Shown: in pieces, positions 25,962 to 37,412 of the stretch
How positions within the stretch are numbered: position 1 is the first letter of the stretch
Layout of the letters: each line of letters opens with the position of its first letter
Source of the DNA: Lentinus brumalis
Taxonomy: Eukaryota > Basidiomycota > Agaricomycetes > Polyporales > Polyporaceae
Direction: 5' to 3'
DNA: 64,000 bases
Assembly (NCBI GenBank): GCA_001792895.1
Contig: MARA01000014.1
Location: 124,001-188,000, forward strand
Translations under genes and position numbers: made by a program
Notes under the pieces: model-generated
Seen by the model: the letters and a program-made list of their open reading frames with translations, nothing else
Databases searched by the model: none
What the model was told of the DNA's origin: nothing

Positions 25962-28453
25962 TCATTCGCCATCGCTATCATCCAGGTCGATCATACCCTC
26001 TTCTAACCCGACCGGGCGGCCGAAAGCCGCGATCTCCTCCTTCTCCAGCTCGTCATCGCTGTCTCCGTCGGGGATAGATAACGGATCATCAGGCTCGTCC
26101 GCATACTCGAGGTCGTCGTGCACCGCAGGAGGACGTGATTCCCGGCTGGAAGTCGAACCATCGGGCCGTCGGACACAGGAGTGAGACTTCCCAGGGAGCG
26201 GACCCATTTCAATCTTCCGTTTGGCCTGAAGAGCGGCAAGGGCATCGATCTACGACTCAACATTGAGTAACCACCCCCGCGAAAACATACGGAGCATCTC
26301 ACTTTGCTCTGAACGTTCGCGTCCTTGGTCGTCCGGCCGTCCTTCGCAGTCGGGTCAAAACCCAGCTGCTTGATCAGCTCCGCAGAGTACGCGTTCTTCC
26401 TCGGCACCTCCTCATTCCTTTCGGACTTGGACGATATGTCCCCCTCCTTACTCGGCTCAGCCTTCGCTTTGCCTTTGCCTTTGCCCTTGCCCTTCTTCGC
26501 CTCTTCCTCCTTTGCCTCCTCCACCTTGCGCTTCGCGAACTCACGGGCTGAGACCAGCGCTTTAGTGCCCTCCCTGTCGCGAGAGAGTAGCCGTTGCAAT
26601 GTCTTATCGGTATCTGCCGCCAACTTGCGCGCCGCCTTCGCCTGCGCCTCTCGCCCGACGTGTTCTCCGATGAACATCGACTGCGACGCCCCTCCAGAGA
26701 CGACGTGGCCGGACACGACATATGTTGCGCCCGAAGCTTGCGTCTCCGGCTTCAAGCCCCACTGTCGCGCAGGATCATAGTCTGGCTTCTTCTTGGCGGA
26801 TGTTTTCATACCGCTTGTTCTGCAGCATCCGAAGTCAGCAATCGTATAATGCCCTGCGCAAGGGTCAACTTACCCTACAGAGAACTCGGGGCGCGCCGCC
26901 CGCGCCCGCTCTACCGCGGTCTGAATGTGGAAGTCACAGACGTCGCCGACACGCTTGTCACACCATGAACTGCACCGTGTGCCGTCACGTTTCATCGCTC
27001 GACACCGTCCGAGGTCTTGAGCATAGCCGATGACCGCAATGGATGTATCGGACTCTGGCGTCAGTGCCAGGATGTTCTCAGTTGGGTGGGGCTTATCTGC
27101 GGACCGCTGGTGGGGAGGTCAGTGAACGAAAGGACCGTAGACAAGCAGTAGACAGACCTGGAAGGGCTTCAGGATCTTCGGGTTCAGCAGTGCGACCACA
27201 GCACCTTCTCGCAGCTTCGACATCCGCTCGAAGGCCCCCCGGCTTCCTCCGCGGTAGACCTTGTCCTTCGTTCCGTCTTCCTTCGTCACAACGTCGAAGG
27301 CGTCCGACTCGAAGAGTAGCAATGAAAGGTACGCATCGCCGCGGATCTTCGCCTTGCCTCCGTCTGTTGAGGACCCGCGCGAACGGCAGCCGAAGTCGAT
27401 CAGCTTCATGTTGACATACTTCTTTCCGATGCGCTTGGAGCCGTCGTCCTGCGGCGGCTTCTGGCGCTTCTGGAAAGGTCGGGACGGGGCAGCCTGTGCC
27501 GATGGAGGACCGTCAAGAGCGGGAAGCTCGTCTACCCGATCGTCGTCCCGTTGCACTGCGTCATCGCGCGAGACGCCTACTGGGGCCCGCGTGTACTTCA
27601 TCTGCCCCCGTTCAGCGACCACTGCTATCGTGAGCCAGTCGCCACAGACAGGCACATCGTAACCTTGCTTGTTCGGGAGAAGGCGGACGACAGAGTATAA
27701 CTTCGAAGGTGACAGATAGTATCGACCTCGGAGATGATCGTGGAAGTCCTCGTGTGCGATCACTCGAGACCTGAAGGGTGGCGTTGTGAGTTCGATCTCA
27801 ATAGCAATACCGAACAACTAACGACAGGCGGATTCCAGAGTTGGGCTCGAGCTTCTCGAAGTGCGGATCGTCGAACGGTGGTTTGTGCTCGGTGGGCCCA
27901 ATTGGAAGGTCTTCGACGAGAGCAAGATTGTCGTCTCTCGCGTAACTGTTTCCTACCTCTGATTCTGACGAGGGCCCGACAGGTGGTGGTTGAGCCGAAA
28001 ACGAGCTCGATCGCGTTACCACTTCTTGAGGAGCGGCGTTGCTCTGCTTATGAGCCTGTGCAAGTTTCTGCAGGACTGTTGACGAGGGAGGTGGTGGCGG
28101 TACATTCTTTGGCTTCTGCAGAGGAAAGGAGGGCGGCTGTGTGGCAGTACTCTTGGGAACGGCCTTGTTGTGCGTAGCACGGAAAGGCTTCGCCGCAGCT
28201 GTCTGCTCGGCAATCTTCTTTCTCTCTATAACATGTCAGTGCGTTGCTCGATAGGTATCGTGATGTGCATACTGGACGGCGTTTCCGGGACTAGGACATT
28301 AGCATCATGTCGCTTGCGCTTCGCCCCGTTGTCCAAGTCACTGCTCTCAGCACGATTCGGTTCGCCAAGTTGCGCTTGTAGGAGTGCAATTTGTCGTCTA
28401 ATTTCCGCCTGTCGTTCCTCTTCTGTTGTCTTCTTGCTTGTAAGAGAGTCCAT
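25962..28453 (-). CDS. MCM10: DNA replication factor MCM10
   Basis: Nuclear initiation and elongation factor that binds the CMG helicase, DNA polymerase alpha and DNA. Start at 28453 gives a coiled-coil-like opening (EERQAEIRRQIALLQAQLG). The central OB-fold exon includes YYLSPSKLYSVVRLLP, KKYVNMKLIDFGCRS and EGAVVALLNPKIL. It is followed by the family's zinc-binding segment, with C..C..DKRVGDVCDFH around 26925-27000. The C-terminal third has KKKPDYDPARQWGLKP, a Lys/Gly low-complexity run (KGKGKGKGKAK), SAELIKQLGFDPTAKDG and an acidic tail ending DLDDSDGE. It is spliced with several short introns and appears intact. It sits inside an otherwise biosynthetic neighbourhood and is probably unrelated to it in function. 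Identification rests on OB-fold, zinc finger and order; a related single-strand-binding protein is less likely. Confidence 0.9.
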
Positions 28454-29254
28454 CGGACCTAACCAACTTGCTTAACCAGACAGCACTGAGACGTGACTGA
28501 AGATGGTGAGAGCAAAGCCGGGGCGGGGTAACTACGTGTTATAGTTCAGTTAAATGTATGATGAGGCTGAGGAGCAGATTTCACGTACGGGACACGACAC
28601 GCGAGAGTGGAGGAGGCGGTGGGTTCTAAAGACGCGTCGTGTGAGTGCTTGTTGCGTGGACGCGTTCTTTGTGCATATTTGCCAAAGCTGTGCTCGGCTA
28701 GCGCCAGGTGGTTCGCGAGCCGCCGGGAACAACGGGAACCTGAACGTTTGAACACTCGTTTCGAACGGGTGAAAAGTCGAGACATATACACCGCCCGTGC
28801 ATACCTTTCGTTTCGCCGTGCAACGGACTAAGATCTATTTTTTTCGTCTGAAGCCGGCGGAAAGGCGACTGAAGGCTAACCCCGCGCGTCGGCTTTCCGC
28901 CGCCCATTGGCATGCATTTTCTCCCGTCCAAAACGCCGGATTGCTCGCCGACTGTAGTACTGTAGTACTTACTCCTGTGGTATGTAGTAATACTTACCAC
29001 CGGCGGCACGAGTTTTGTTATATTTGTGAGACATGCCAGTGTCCGCCGATGTGTTGAAAGAAGTGAGCAACGTGTTACACTGGCAGTACCAGTGAGCGTA
29101 CCGTATCTAATTCTGCGACTCAGGTATTGGAATAGGCTCGAACGCAACCAATCGCGCGTATAGATGTGTACGAATCATGTCTATATGTTATGAATCATGA
29201 TTGCCGATGTCTAGTACTACACTCAGTCCATGCCAACATCGTGCAATGTTCAAC
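28454..29254. other. Intergenic region upstream of MCM10
   Basis: About 800 bp between the MCM10 start and the stop codon of the first P450. It contains the MCB pair listed separately and some TAGTACT repeats near 28960. A 149-codon minus-strand frame (28698-29147) has no recognisable features and overlaps the MCM10 promoter, so I do not call it. Confidence 0.5.
28632..28665. promoter_or_regulatory. Two MluI cell-cycle boxes (ACGCGT) upstream of MCM10
   Basis: ACGCGT at 28632-28637 and 28660-28665, about 180-210 bases before the MCM10 ATG. In yeasts this element is bound by MBF and drives G1/S expression of replication genes, so the position suits the gene. The hexamer is not rare in GC-rich DNA, so this is a suggestion. 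Confidence 0.45.
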
Positions 29255-31614
29255 TCAAGCTCGCACTAGCTTCCTCACTTTGAGCGGTAGCTGGGCCTTG
29301 TCACTAGTTATAGAGGATGGATAATGAACGCTCGCAGTGTTCCATCGGATGGAAGTCTCCGATAGCTTGAAGGCAAAAGACTCAAGAAGAATAGACAAAA
29401 CGACCTCTGCGGTTTGATCAGCACCCCAATCAAGGACGCTAATGGAGGACAAGTACATACTCATCTCGCACTGAGAGAATTTGAATCCGCTATGATGACA
29501 ATGCAATCATGAAGTCAGGCACTGGGCAAATCACAGATAAGCAACGATACCCACATGCATGCACGACCGCCACCGAGGAACGTCATCCTACACAAGCTCT
29601 AATCAGACAAAAAAATGACGTCGAACAACTGGGTTTGCACTCACATGTTTGAGTATACCCCCGGCATGCGTGCTTGAACCAAGGTATCAGGAAGCGGAGC
29701 CAGCCATCTCTCGGGCTTCCACTCCTCCGCGTCTTCGCCCCACAGATCCTTGGCCCGGTTGGCCGCGTATATGCCTACAAACACGTTGGTTCCTTTCGGC
29801 ACGTGGAGACGTTCGATCTCATGTCCGTTGACGCCATGAATGGGTTCACTCAGAGGTAGAACAGCGTCCTGTCTCGCTCTGGCGGCAGTACAACCTTGTC
29901 AGCGAATGCTCATCGTGAAATCGTGACAGAGCTTACGTCTTCGATACGAATGACACGGGAGCATACCTATATCTGCCTGTTAGCTGGTTACAATGCTGGA
30001 CATATGGGCATAGCTACTCACAATCGCAGGGTCTCGCGACATACTGCCTCCAGGTATGGAAGCTCAAACAGCTCATCGAAGGTGAGATCTCCGTCGGACC
30101 GGGCCTGGACGATCTCCCGGCGGAGCTTTTCCTGTACGTCCTGGTGTTCCGCAAGCAAATGCAAGATCCTCGCGACGGCGCTCGACGTCGTGTCGGTAGC
30201 GGCGAAGACCAGCGTACTATATGGAAGAGGTAAGTGGATGTGTAGCAAAAGAACAGATGTCGGACGCACGAAACCTGACCGACAATCTCCTCCTCTGACA
30301 TCACCTCATCGCCTGACGCCTCCATGTTAGCACGTACTGTGTCCCGTCGTCAGTGTCAGGTATGCAACCAAAGGTCCAAACCTAGCGGACTGACCGAGTC
30401 TGCTCAGGATGTCCTTTCCATCTCCGGCCTCGTCCCCGCGGCGCACAGCATCTATCTTCTCAGACACTATCCTCCTAGCATTCGCATCCAGCACATCGAT
30501 GATGCTTTTCACTTTCAGAAGAGGCTGGTATGGTATCAGGTCTAGAAGCCGCCTGCGGAAACTTGGAGATCCGATCTTGACCAAGAAAGGAAGCACCCGG
30601 CGGAAGATGGCAATCGGTAGGAGTGCAGGTCTGTGTCGCGAACTTTGTGAGCAACTCAAGTCGTTTGATGGCGCCACGACGTACATGAAGGACTTCAAGG
30701 CCTCGCCATAGGGACTTGCGTGGTCGTCCTCCAACGATTCAAGAGAGGATCCGAGTCCTGCCTGTGCCACGAGCTCAAGGGCGGTTCGGCTTACCCAGCC
30801 CATCATGTCAATATCCGTCCATTCATCGCCCTCCAATCGCGCGGAGACAGCGGCTCTCAGCTTGAGGAGGACTTTTATGAGCATTGATATGACTGGCTGA
30901 GTTAAAAGGGCCGAAAGCTTACTCGGTATGCGACGTCATACATCATCGGAAGGGTCTCCCGCAGGTGTGCGATCGAAAATGCTGGATTGAGCAACTTCCT
31001 CTGCTTCTTGTGCTGGTCACCTGGAGGACGTTGGGGTGGGTTTAGTTCCCAGATTATGCCGCCGAGAGTCATGCCCCTACCTGCGACGGAGGCAAGCCCC
31101 GGACCGAACGCGATAGAGTTGCCGCTATGCCAAGCCTGTTTGGCATCTGCTCCTATCAGAGTTTCATGGGCAGCTACTCACACAAGGTGTGTCGCAGGCT
31201 CCTCAAATATGTGGTGCTCCTTGACCAGAATGGTGTGTAGGGAAATCGGGTCGAAGACGAACAGTTGCGGTTTCTTCATCACCATTGTCAGGAACCCAAA
31301 GCAGGTGGTGTTCGACACATGACGGGCACTCACACTGAATAGGCCGAGTATGCGCACTACACGTCCGTACCGTTCGCTGATATCCTTTCTGAACTGATAG
31401 GCATCCCGGTGGAAGAGCTGGCCCATATGTCCTGTGGATACCGTCATCAGTTGGGGAGTCAAGCTCACGCGAAAGACGCACCTTTCAGCCAAGACGTGGC
31501 CTGGGGGCCCGGTATGTTGTTCAGTGGAGACTGAGAGGAGGCTCGCGCCTTCCACATTATCAGCAAGGGGGCATAGAAGACCAGACCTAAGGCTATGATG
31601 GATAACAGAGGCAT
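29255..31614 (-). CDS. Cytochrome P450 monooxygenase (first of a tandem pair)
   Basis: Heme-thiolate monooxygenase anchored in the ER membrane; substrate unknown. The start at 31614 gives MPLLSIIALGLVFYAPLLIM (membrane anchor) followed by the proline-rich NNIPGPQATSWLKG. An in-frame-looking ATG at 31630 belongs to another frame and destroys the anchor. Motifs in order: KKQRKLLNPAFS (C-helix), FAATDTTSSAV (I-helix), LEAVCRETLR (ExxR), WKPERWL, and the heme loop FLGGGRACIGFKFSQCE, whose Ile codon is split by an intron near 29570. The C-terminal exon reads VVLSILLESFAFKLSE and ends KLVRA. More than ten short introns. Splice positions match the next gene, showing tandem duplication. Its position near the PKS suggests a tailoring role, which is inferred. 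Confidence 0.96.
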
Positions 31615-31663
31615 TGGGGAGATGGGACAAGTTAGTCTACCACACAGCGGAGCAGAAGGCGCG

Positions 31664-31670
31664 TTATATA
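31664..31670 (-). promoter_or_regulatory. TATA box of the first P450
   Basis: Reads TATATAA on the minus strand, about 50 bases upstream of the ATG at 31614. The second P450 has an equivalent at the same distance. Confidence 0.6.
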
Positions 31671-31792
31671 CGAACAGGGATCTCGGTCACTCTTCAATGG
31701 GCTCTCGAGACTTACTCGTTGCGCAGTTGGATGCTCGGTATCTCACCGCGCCTGGTCAGCTAGCTGACACCGAGAGGAAGCCCCCGGTGTGT

Positions 31793-31906
31793 GGACTCCG
31801 AGAGCGAAGTATCGCCTCGCGGGTCAACAAGGTTCGCGAAGGAGAGAAGACCGCCTGAGCAGCATGATGAATGATTACCGATGGACTCTCAGAATATCCC
31901 GCGCCC
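31793..31906 (-). promoter_or_regulatory. Promoter block shared with the second P450
   Basis: Plus-strand GGACTCCGAGAGC at 31793-31805 and CTCAGAATATC at about 31888. Both have near-copies upstream of the second P450 (35771 and 35785). They may be retained from the gene duplication or may bind a common regulator. Confidence 0.4.
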
Positions 31907-33231
31907 ACGATCGTGTGTGCAATCTCTCGGTATGACGGATGCATGAGAATCGTTGCAGAACGGCCAGAAATAAGGCATGTCGACGACAGCGCGATTGATA
32001 GACATGCAGCTGGCAGGCGGCCCTTCCACCGTCGACACACTTCAACGGTCGAAGTTGCCTGCGGACGGAGGATTCGGCGGCCCACGTCACCACTTTCATG
32101 TACGTCGACGTCATGACGCCTCTGCTGCATGAACGTGGTGCTTCCTGGGCTTCTTGCTTCCGTTCGGCTCCACTCCCAGTGCTTAAGAGGGCGTGATTTC
32201 TATATGAGTATAGCCAAGCCGCGTACCGACCGCATCGATAGTCCTGGGTGCTTCCAGCATATGAAAGACTAGGCATGCAGTCATTGAGCCGATGGTCAAT
32301 CAACCTCTGCAGCCGAAAGAGGACAGCGGACTCACCGTGAGCAACGAGCGTGTCTGGCATGAGAGTTCGGCGCGCCTGACGCGTGGATTACGGACGGGTT
32401 GCGAGGACTGCGCATGCTGCGAGTCCTCCTCGACGCTCAGTCAACGCCCAATGCTGTCCACTTTTACGATCCCTATGACATTCCATCGAAGCAAGGGTCG
32501 GATATGAGCGCAAGGCATGCGCGGCATGACTGCAACACCTCGGAAATTTTCGTGCCGTAACGCCAGTGCGGCACTGCCAGATGTTTCGGTGTTAGTGGCC
32601 GTTGACCGAACCATTTTGAGTGATAGACGTACTTAAAGTGGTACTTAGACTCCGAGACCAGTACTGACGCCTCTGCCGGAGCCTACCTCGTTTTTTTCCT
32701 GCTACAGTGGACTTAGCACGGAGAACGTTAACGCGAGACCATGCCGCGCTGACTGTTGTAGATTGTCTCAGTCGCCAGCTAACGCTCGTCACGCTGCCAG
32801 CGAAAATCCAGTCAGTCATCGCCGTGAGAATCGGTGAGCAAATCCAAAGTAGCGCGGAAACTTTGTGTATCGTCCAATACTGACAGATGATGCGGTTCAA
32901 GGGTGATTGAGTACTGTCGAGTCTCCAGGATAGGATGACAGTGATGGTTAGAGATCAAGTCAGTTCTGGGAAGTTGCCGGCTTGCCATTTGATGGCTCCG
33001 GCAGTTGCCGGACAGGTTCAAGTGTTGGGAGTGCTTTTTGCGGAACAGACATACTTAGTGATGATATAACAATCTCTAATTATGTAAAGGCTTGGGATTC
33101 GGTTTCGTGGCAGATCTATGGAGTACTACTCCTTAAGGGACTCGATGGGCACGGTGCCGATATTTGGAGACGCCATGACTCGGGACCTCCGCAAGAAGCT
33201 CTATCGTTTCAGGCTGGAGCCCCACTTTCGT

Positions 33232-35612
33232 CTAGTCAAGTTGGCTATATATCCGCTTCACTTTGACAGGAAGCTGAGGCTTGTCCGACGATCCGGCGGT
33301 GGGATACCGGATGCTCGCATAGTTCCACCGAATCGGATTGTCGGAGAGTTCGAAGGCGAAGTTCTCCAGCAGGATAGAGAGGAACACCTCTGTAGCCTTC
33401 GATCAGTCCTGTATCCATTGTCATCCGACCTGATCAAATGTACTTACTCATATCCAACTGTGCGAACTTGAAACCACTAGATCCCTTGTGTCAGCTTCGT
33501 TGTATCCTGTCCTGAGTTATGGAAGGACATACATGCACGCGCGACCGCCGCCGAGAAACGTCATCCTGTCCGATGTAGAGTGAGTGGGATTGTTGGTCCG
33601 TCCATTCAATTCACTCACATGTTCGAGTACACGCCTGGGATGCGCGCCTGGATCACGGATGCCGGAAGATCAGAAAGCCACCTCTCGGGCTTGAACTCAT
33701 TGGCGTCTTCTCCCCATAGTTCTTTGGCACGATTCATGGCTTGGACGCCGATGATCACGTTCGTGCCCTTCGGAACGTGGATCTGGTGGATATCTTGTCC
33801 GTCTGCGCCCCGGATAGGGTTGCACAGTGGGAGCACAGTGTCCTGTCGCGGGCTGAAGAGTGATTGAGAGATTGCCTACCAGTCCTAGATGAGGAGCTCA
33901 GTCTCACCTCTTCGAAACGAGGGATGCCGGAGGATATCTAACCATCCGGCAGTACGTGAGTAAACAGCGTTCTTGCAGATGAACACTTGGTACTTACAGA
34001 CGCAAGCTCTCGCGGCACACAGCCTCCAGATAGGGCAAGTCGAACAAGTCATCATACATGAGCCGTGAGCCCTTCTCCCGATGGGCAGCAACGATCTCCT
34101 CCCGGAGCTTGGTTTGTATATCTGGGTACTGTGCCAACAGATGGATGGTCCGAGTGGTAGCGCAGGAGGTTGTATCAGTACCGGCGAAAATCAGGGTCCT
34201 GTGAACACTGCGTCAGTCCACGGACCCCAGACCGATGCAACGCTTCTACGTACGACACCTGTGCGACGAGTTCTTCCTTTGTAAGTATTATGTTGCCAGA
34301 CGCGTCCATGTTGCCGCGCACTGATCACATGCGCACTCGTCAGCGATACGGTCGTTTGGACTGTGTGAAGGCGACTCACGGAAGGTGCTCAAGATGTCTT
34401 TGCCCCCGCCTATCTGGGCCAATACGGCGTCGTCCTTCCGATTGATTGCATCCAACTTCTCGTCGACAATCCGTCTAGCACTGGCTTCCATGACGTTGAC
34501 GACGTTTCTGATTTGCTGCAAAGGTGGGTATGGTATCATCTCTACGATACGCTTGCGGAATTGCGGTGACCCAATCTTGACCAGGGTGGGTACTAGCCGG
34601 CGGACTATGGCCAGTGCGGCCAGGGATGGGCTGTGCAGGACACACTCGTCAGCATATGACTTCGTACTAATGAAGTGTATACATACAACAATAGCTTCAT
34701 GGCCTGCCCATATCCACCAGGGTGATCTTCTTCGAGCGGATCGAGGGTGCCACCAAGTGCAGCTTGGGCCACCAATTCCAGAGTCCCGCGGCTGATCCAG
34801 CTGAGCATATCGATCTCCGTCCAATCTCCGTCTGTCACTCGCGATAACAGAGCGTCCCGCAGCTACAGGTCACATCAGTACAGCGTTCACTGCTTATCAC
34901 TACAAGACAACTGCGGTTGGGGTAGCGCCTAACCTTGTATGAAACCCCGTACATGATCGGAACGGTTTGTCGCAACGCTGCAAGAGAGAACGCCGGGTTC
35001 AGGATCTTCCTCTGCTTCTTGTGCCATTCACCTAGATATTTTGGGTCAGAAAAACGACGCTTCCCGTGCAGGTCTCTCCTCACCGTCGATCGAAATGAGG
35101 CCAGGACCGAACATTAGAAGGTTCGGACTGTGTAGCATAGCAATTGCATCAGGACCCCCATTGATATTATTTGAGTGTTGTCACTCACGCCAGGTGAGTC
35201 GCAGGTTCCTCGAAGATGTGATGCTCTTTGATCAAGACGGTGTGCAATGCAACAGGGTCGGACACGAGCAGGTTCGGTTTCTGGTGCATCGTGGTCAGAA
35301 CGATGCCATTCATCCACAGGACAGACAGGACGTACGCCAAATAATCCTGACAACTTGACGACGCCCGGGTATTCCACTTCCAACTTCTTGCGGAACTGGT
35401 GAGCGTTCAAGTTGAGGAGTTGGCCCATATGTCCTAGAATGCGCTGTCAGTCCCGCGAGCGCGACGGCGAAGTCAATGCGCACACCTTTGACCCATGATG
35501 CGGGTGGAGGGCCCCGGATGTTGTCCAGCGGGGAGGGAGCGAAGACTCGCAACTTCCGAAGGACATAGGCATAGCAGAGGATTGCGAGTACGACGACCAC
35601 TAGGAAAGACAT
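33232..35612 (-). CDS. Cytochrome P450 monooxygenase (second of a tandem pair)
   Basis: Paralogue of the P450 at 29255-31614. Start at 35612 gives MSFLVVVVLAILCYAYVL (membrane anchor) and NIRGPPPASWVKG. Motifs seen: KKQRKILNPAFSLAALRQT, FAGTDTTS-type I-helix, LEAVCRE, FKPERWLSDLP, VPKGTNVIIGV, and the heme loop FLGGGRACIGFKFAQLD. The Ile codon of the heme loop is split by an intron near 33535, exactly as in the sister gene. The last exon (VFLSILLENFAFELSD) ends YSQLD with TAG at 33232-33234. No lesion was found. It is divergent from the carboxypeptidase array across 1.8 kb. Probable tailoring enzyme of the nearby polyketide synthase; substrate unknown. Confidence 0.96.
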
Positions 35613-35657
35613 CGGGGTGAATGGAGATATGCCGGTCTACCACCTCCTCCCTGCCTC

Positions 35658-35664
35658 TATATAT
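35658..35664 (-). promoter_or_regulatory. TATA box of the second P450
   Basis: ATATATA on the minus strand about 46-52 bases before the ATG at 35612, matching the layout of the sister gene. Confidence 0.6.
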
Positions 35665-35770
35665 CACCAAAAATCTTTCTGCTTGAACCACCTTGCTCTG
35701 GGGCTGTGGTTCCACAGTCTCCATCCACACCTAGTCAGACGCGCTGACCGCAGGAAGGACTCGGTATGCA

Positions 35771-35795
35771 GACTCCGAGAGCCACTCAGGATATC
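35771..35795 (-). promoter_or_regulatory. Promoter block shared with the first P450
   Basis: Plus-strand GACTCCGAGAG at 35771 and CTCAGGATATC at 35785, about 160-180 bases before the ATG. The same words occur upstream of the first P450 at a similar distance. Confidence 0.4.
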
Positions 35796-37412
35796 GTGCC
35801 CGCGCCTCGCACAAGAAGTACGGCGGTATGCACAGGCATCGAGTGAATGATAACATATTCCGTGCCAGACACAGCCAGTAGTAGGCCCCCTCGTCTGGGT
35901 AGTAGCAGTGGCCTTCCGTCAGTTACGGATTACGACGTGCGTTGGGGGTCAGCGCAATTGTATAAAGGCTGCTACGAGCCAGACGTGCAGTTCCTCGAGG
36001 TCGCGACATCGCCAGTCGACCATGCGCGCCAGACAGGGAGATGACTTAACGCTCACAACCTGCATCTTGCCGTTGGGACGCGATAACCGGCACTCATGAC
36101 GGAAATAGCACTCACATTGCTCGACCGACTCCCGTCATGGCGCTCACATGTGGTTGGTTACCACCTGCGGCGTACTAGCCCGACGACATCCATTCCGGTC
36201 GGAAGTCTTGCAAGGCATTGCTGGTTAGGCCCGTGTGGAACGACTGTACGAGGAACAAGGTGTGGTCACTGAGTAGGATCGTTTGGTCAGTACTGGGGCA
36301 GTGGAAGAGGGTGCAATTCGTGCTGCCGAGGCGATCCGGCCGGGTCAACAGTAAGTCACCGAGTGCGACTGTTGCGCATTTTCAATCGCATACGAACAAT
36401 GCGCACCGGTTCACTAGGCCGCTCGTTCTATGCGATGTTAGGACGTTCACGTAACGCGGTCTGTCGGTCGCAATTAAGCCAACTCCGCAAGTCCACAGGC
36501 AAGGGCAGCCATTCGAACGACTCGATCTCCTTCCCGACGTGATTGTGCACTTGGGGCGGTCTCCCAGGCCGTTGGCTACGTCAATTGAACTGCAGATTGG
36601 CGGAACGCCGGTGGATTTTTCGTGCAATGCATCATCAGCGTGGAGCTACGCAATCGGAGAACATACCTAGCACGCATCGTCTCTGCGTCTACATATAAAT
36701 CATGGTGTGACCTCGGTGGTATAATTGTCAGGAGTTGTAGTGGCCCGGCGACTTCGTCTCACCGGTCTGAGAAGCATCGGACAAAACGCTGAATATCAGC
36801 TGATGCAGTCCAATTCCCGGTTCGAAGTTAAGTACTCGCCTTTCCTCAGCTCGAGCTTCGTATCCAGGAGGCTCGCCGGCTGTAAGTTAACTAGCCCGCG
36901 CCAGTAGATTGCAGCATGGCTCCGCCTGCAAAAGCGTAGCGTGGACAGGCATCGTTTATGAAAATCAGAAGATCCGTTGAGCGGTCACACACTCAAAGCT
37001 GCGGTGTCAGTATAGTCATCTGTACCGAGATGATAGGCTCGCAGTGCCAGCCTCTAGTTACTCGTACCTCAGACGTCCCATAGTGCTTGGGGAGGAGCCA
37101 GCCGCATGGCGGGGTCTGCAAGGAAACCTGTGAGCAAACGGCACATCTTGGAAGATCAACTCAGGGTAGATTTTCCGGGTGCCCGCAGTCCGGTAGGTGT
37201 TTCTGATTACGTGCCCATAGCTAAAGGACTCGAGGATGTGCCCTGCCGTCGAATTATATGAATACGTACTGTGCAGGAGTACTGAGCAACTTGCCGCACA
37301 TGATCTCGGTCGGTACTTTTATCTTATCTTATCAGTGTTTGGGAACCGCAGCGGCGCTGCGAGAGACGGCGGACGCGTCGCCACTTCGTTCACGACGACG
37401 ACCACGACGACG

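Larger units (their letters stand above)
31615..33231. other. Intergenic region between the two P450 genes
   Basis: About 1.6 kb. The left 300 bases form the promoter of the first P450 (TATA and shared motif listed separately). The remainder, to the stop codon of the second P450, shows no supportable gene. Short frames there have no recognisable motif. Confidence 0.55.
35613..37412. other. Divergent intergenic region, P450 / carboxypeptidase array
   Basis: About 1.8 kb. The left end is the P450 promoter. I see no gene in the middle. Homology to the promoter of the other carboxypeptidase copies begins only at 37328 (CTTATCAGTG), so the left border of the tandem array lies there. Confidence 0.55.

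Noticed and set aside
36815..36850. tRNA B-box-like GGTTCGAAG
   Set aside because: No A-box or stem pairing upstream, and the following bases do not fit a T-loop.
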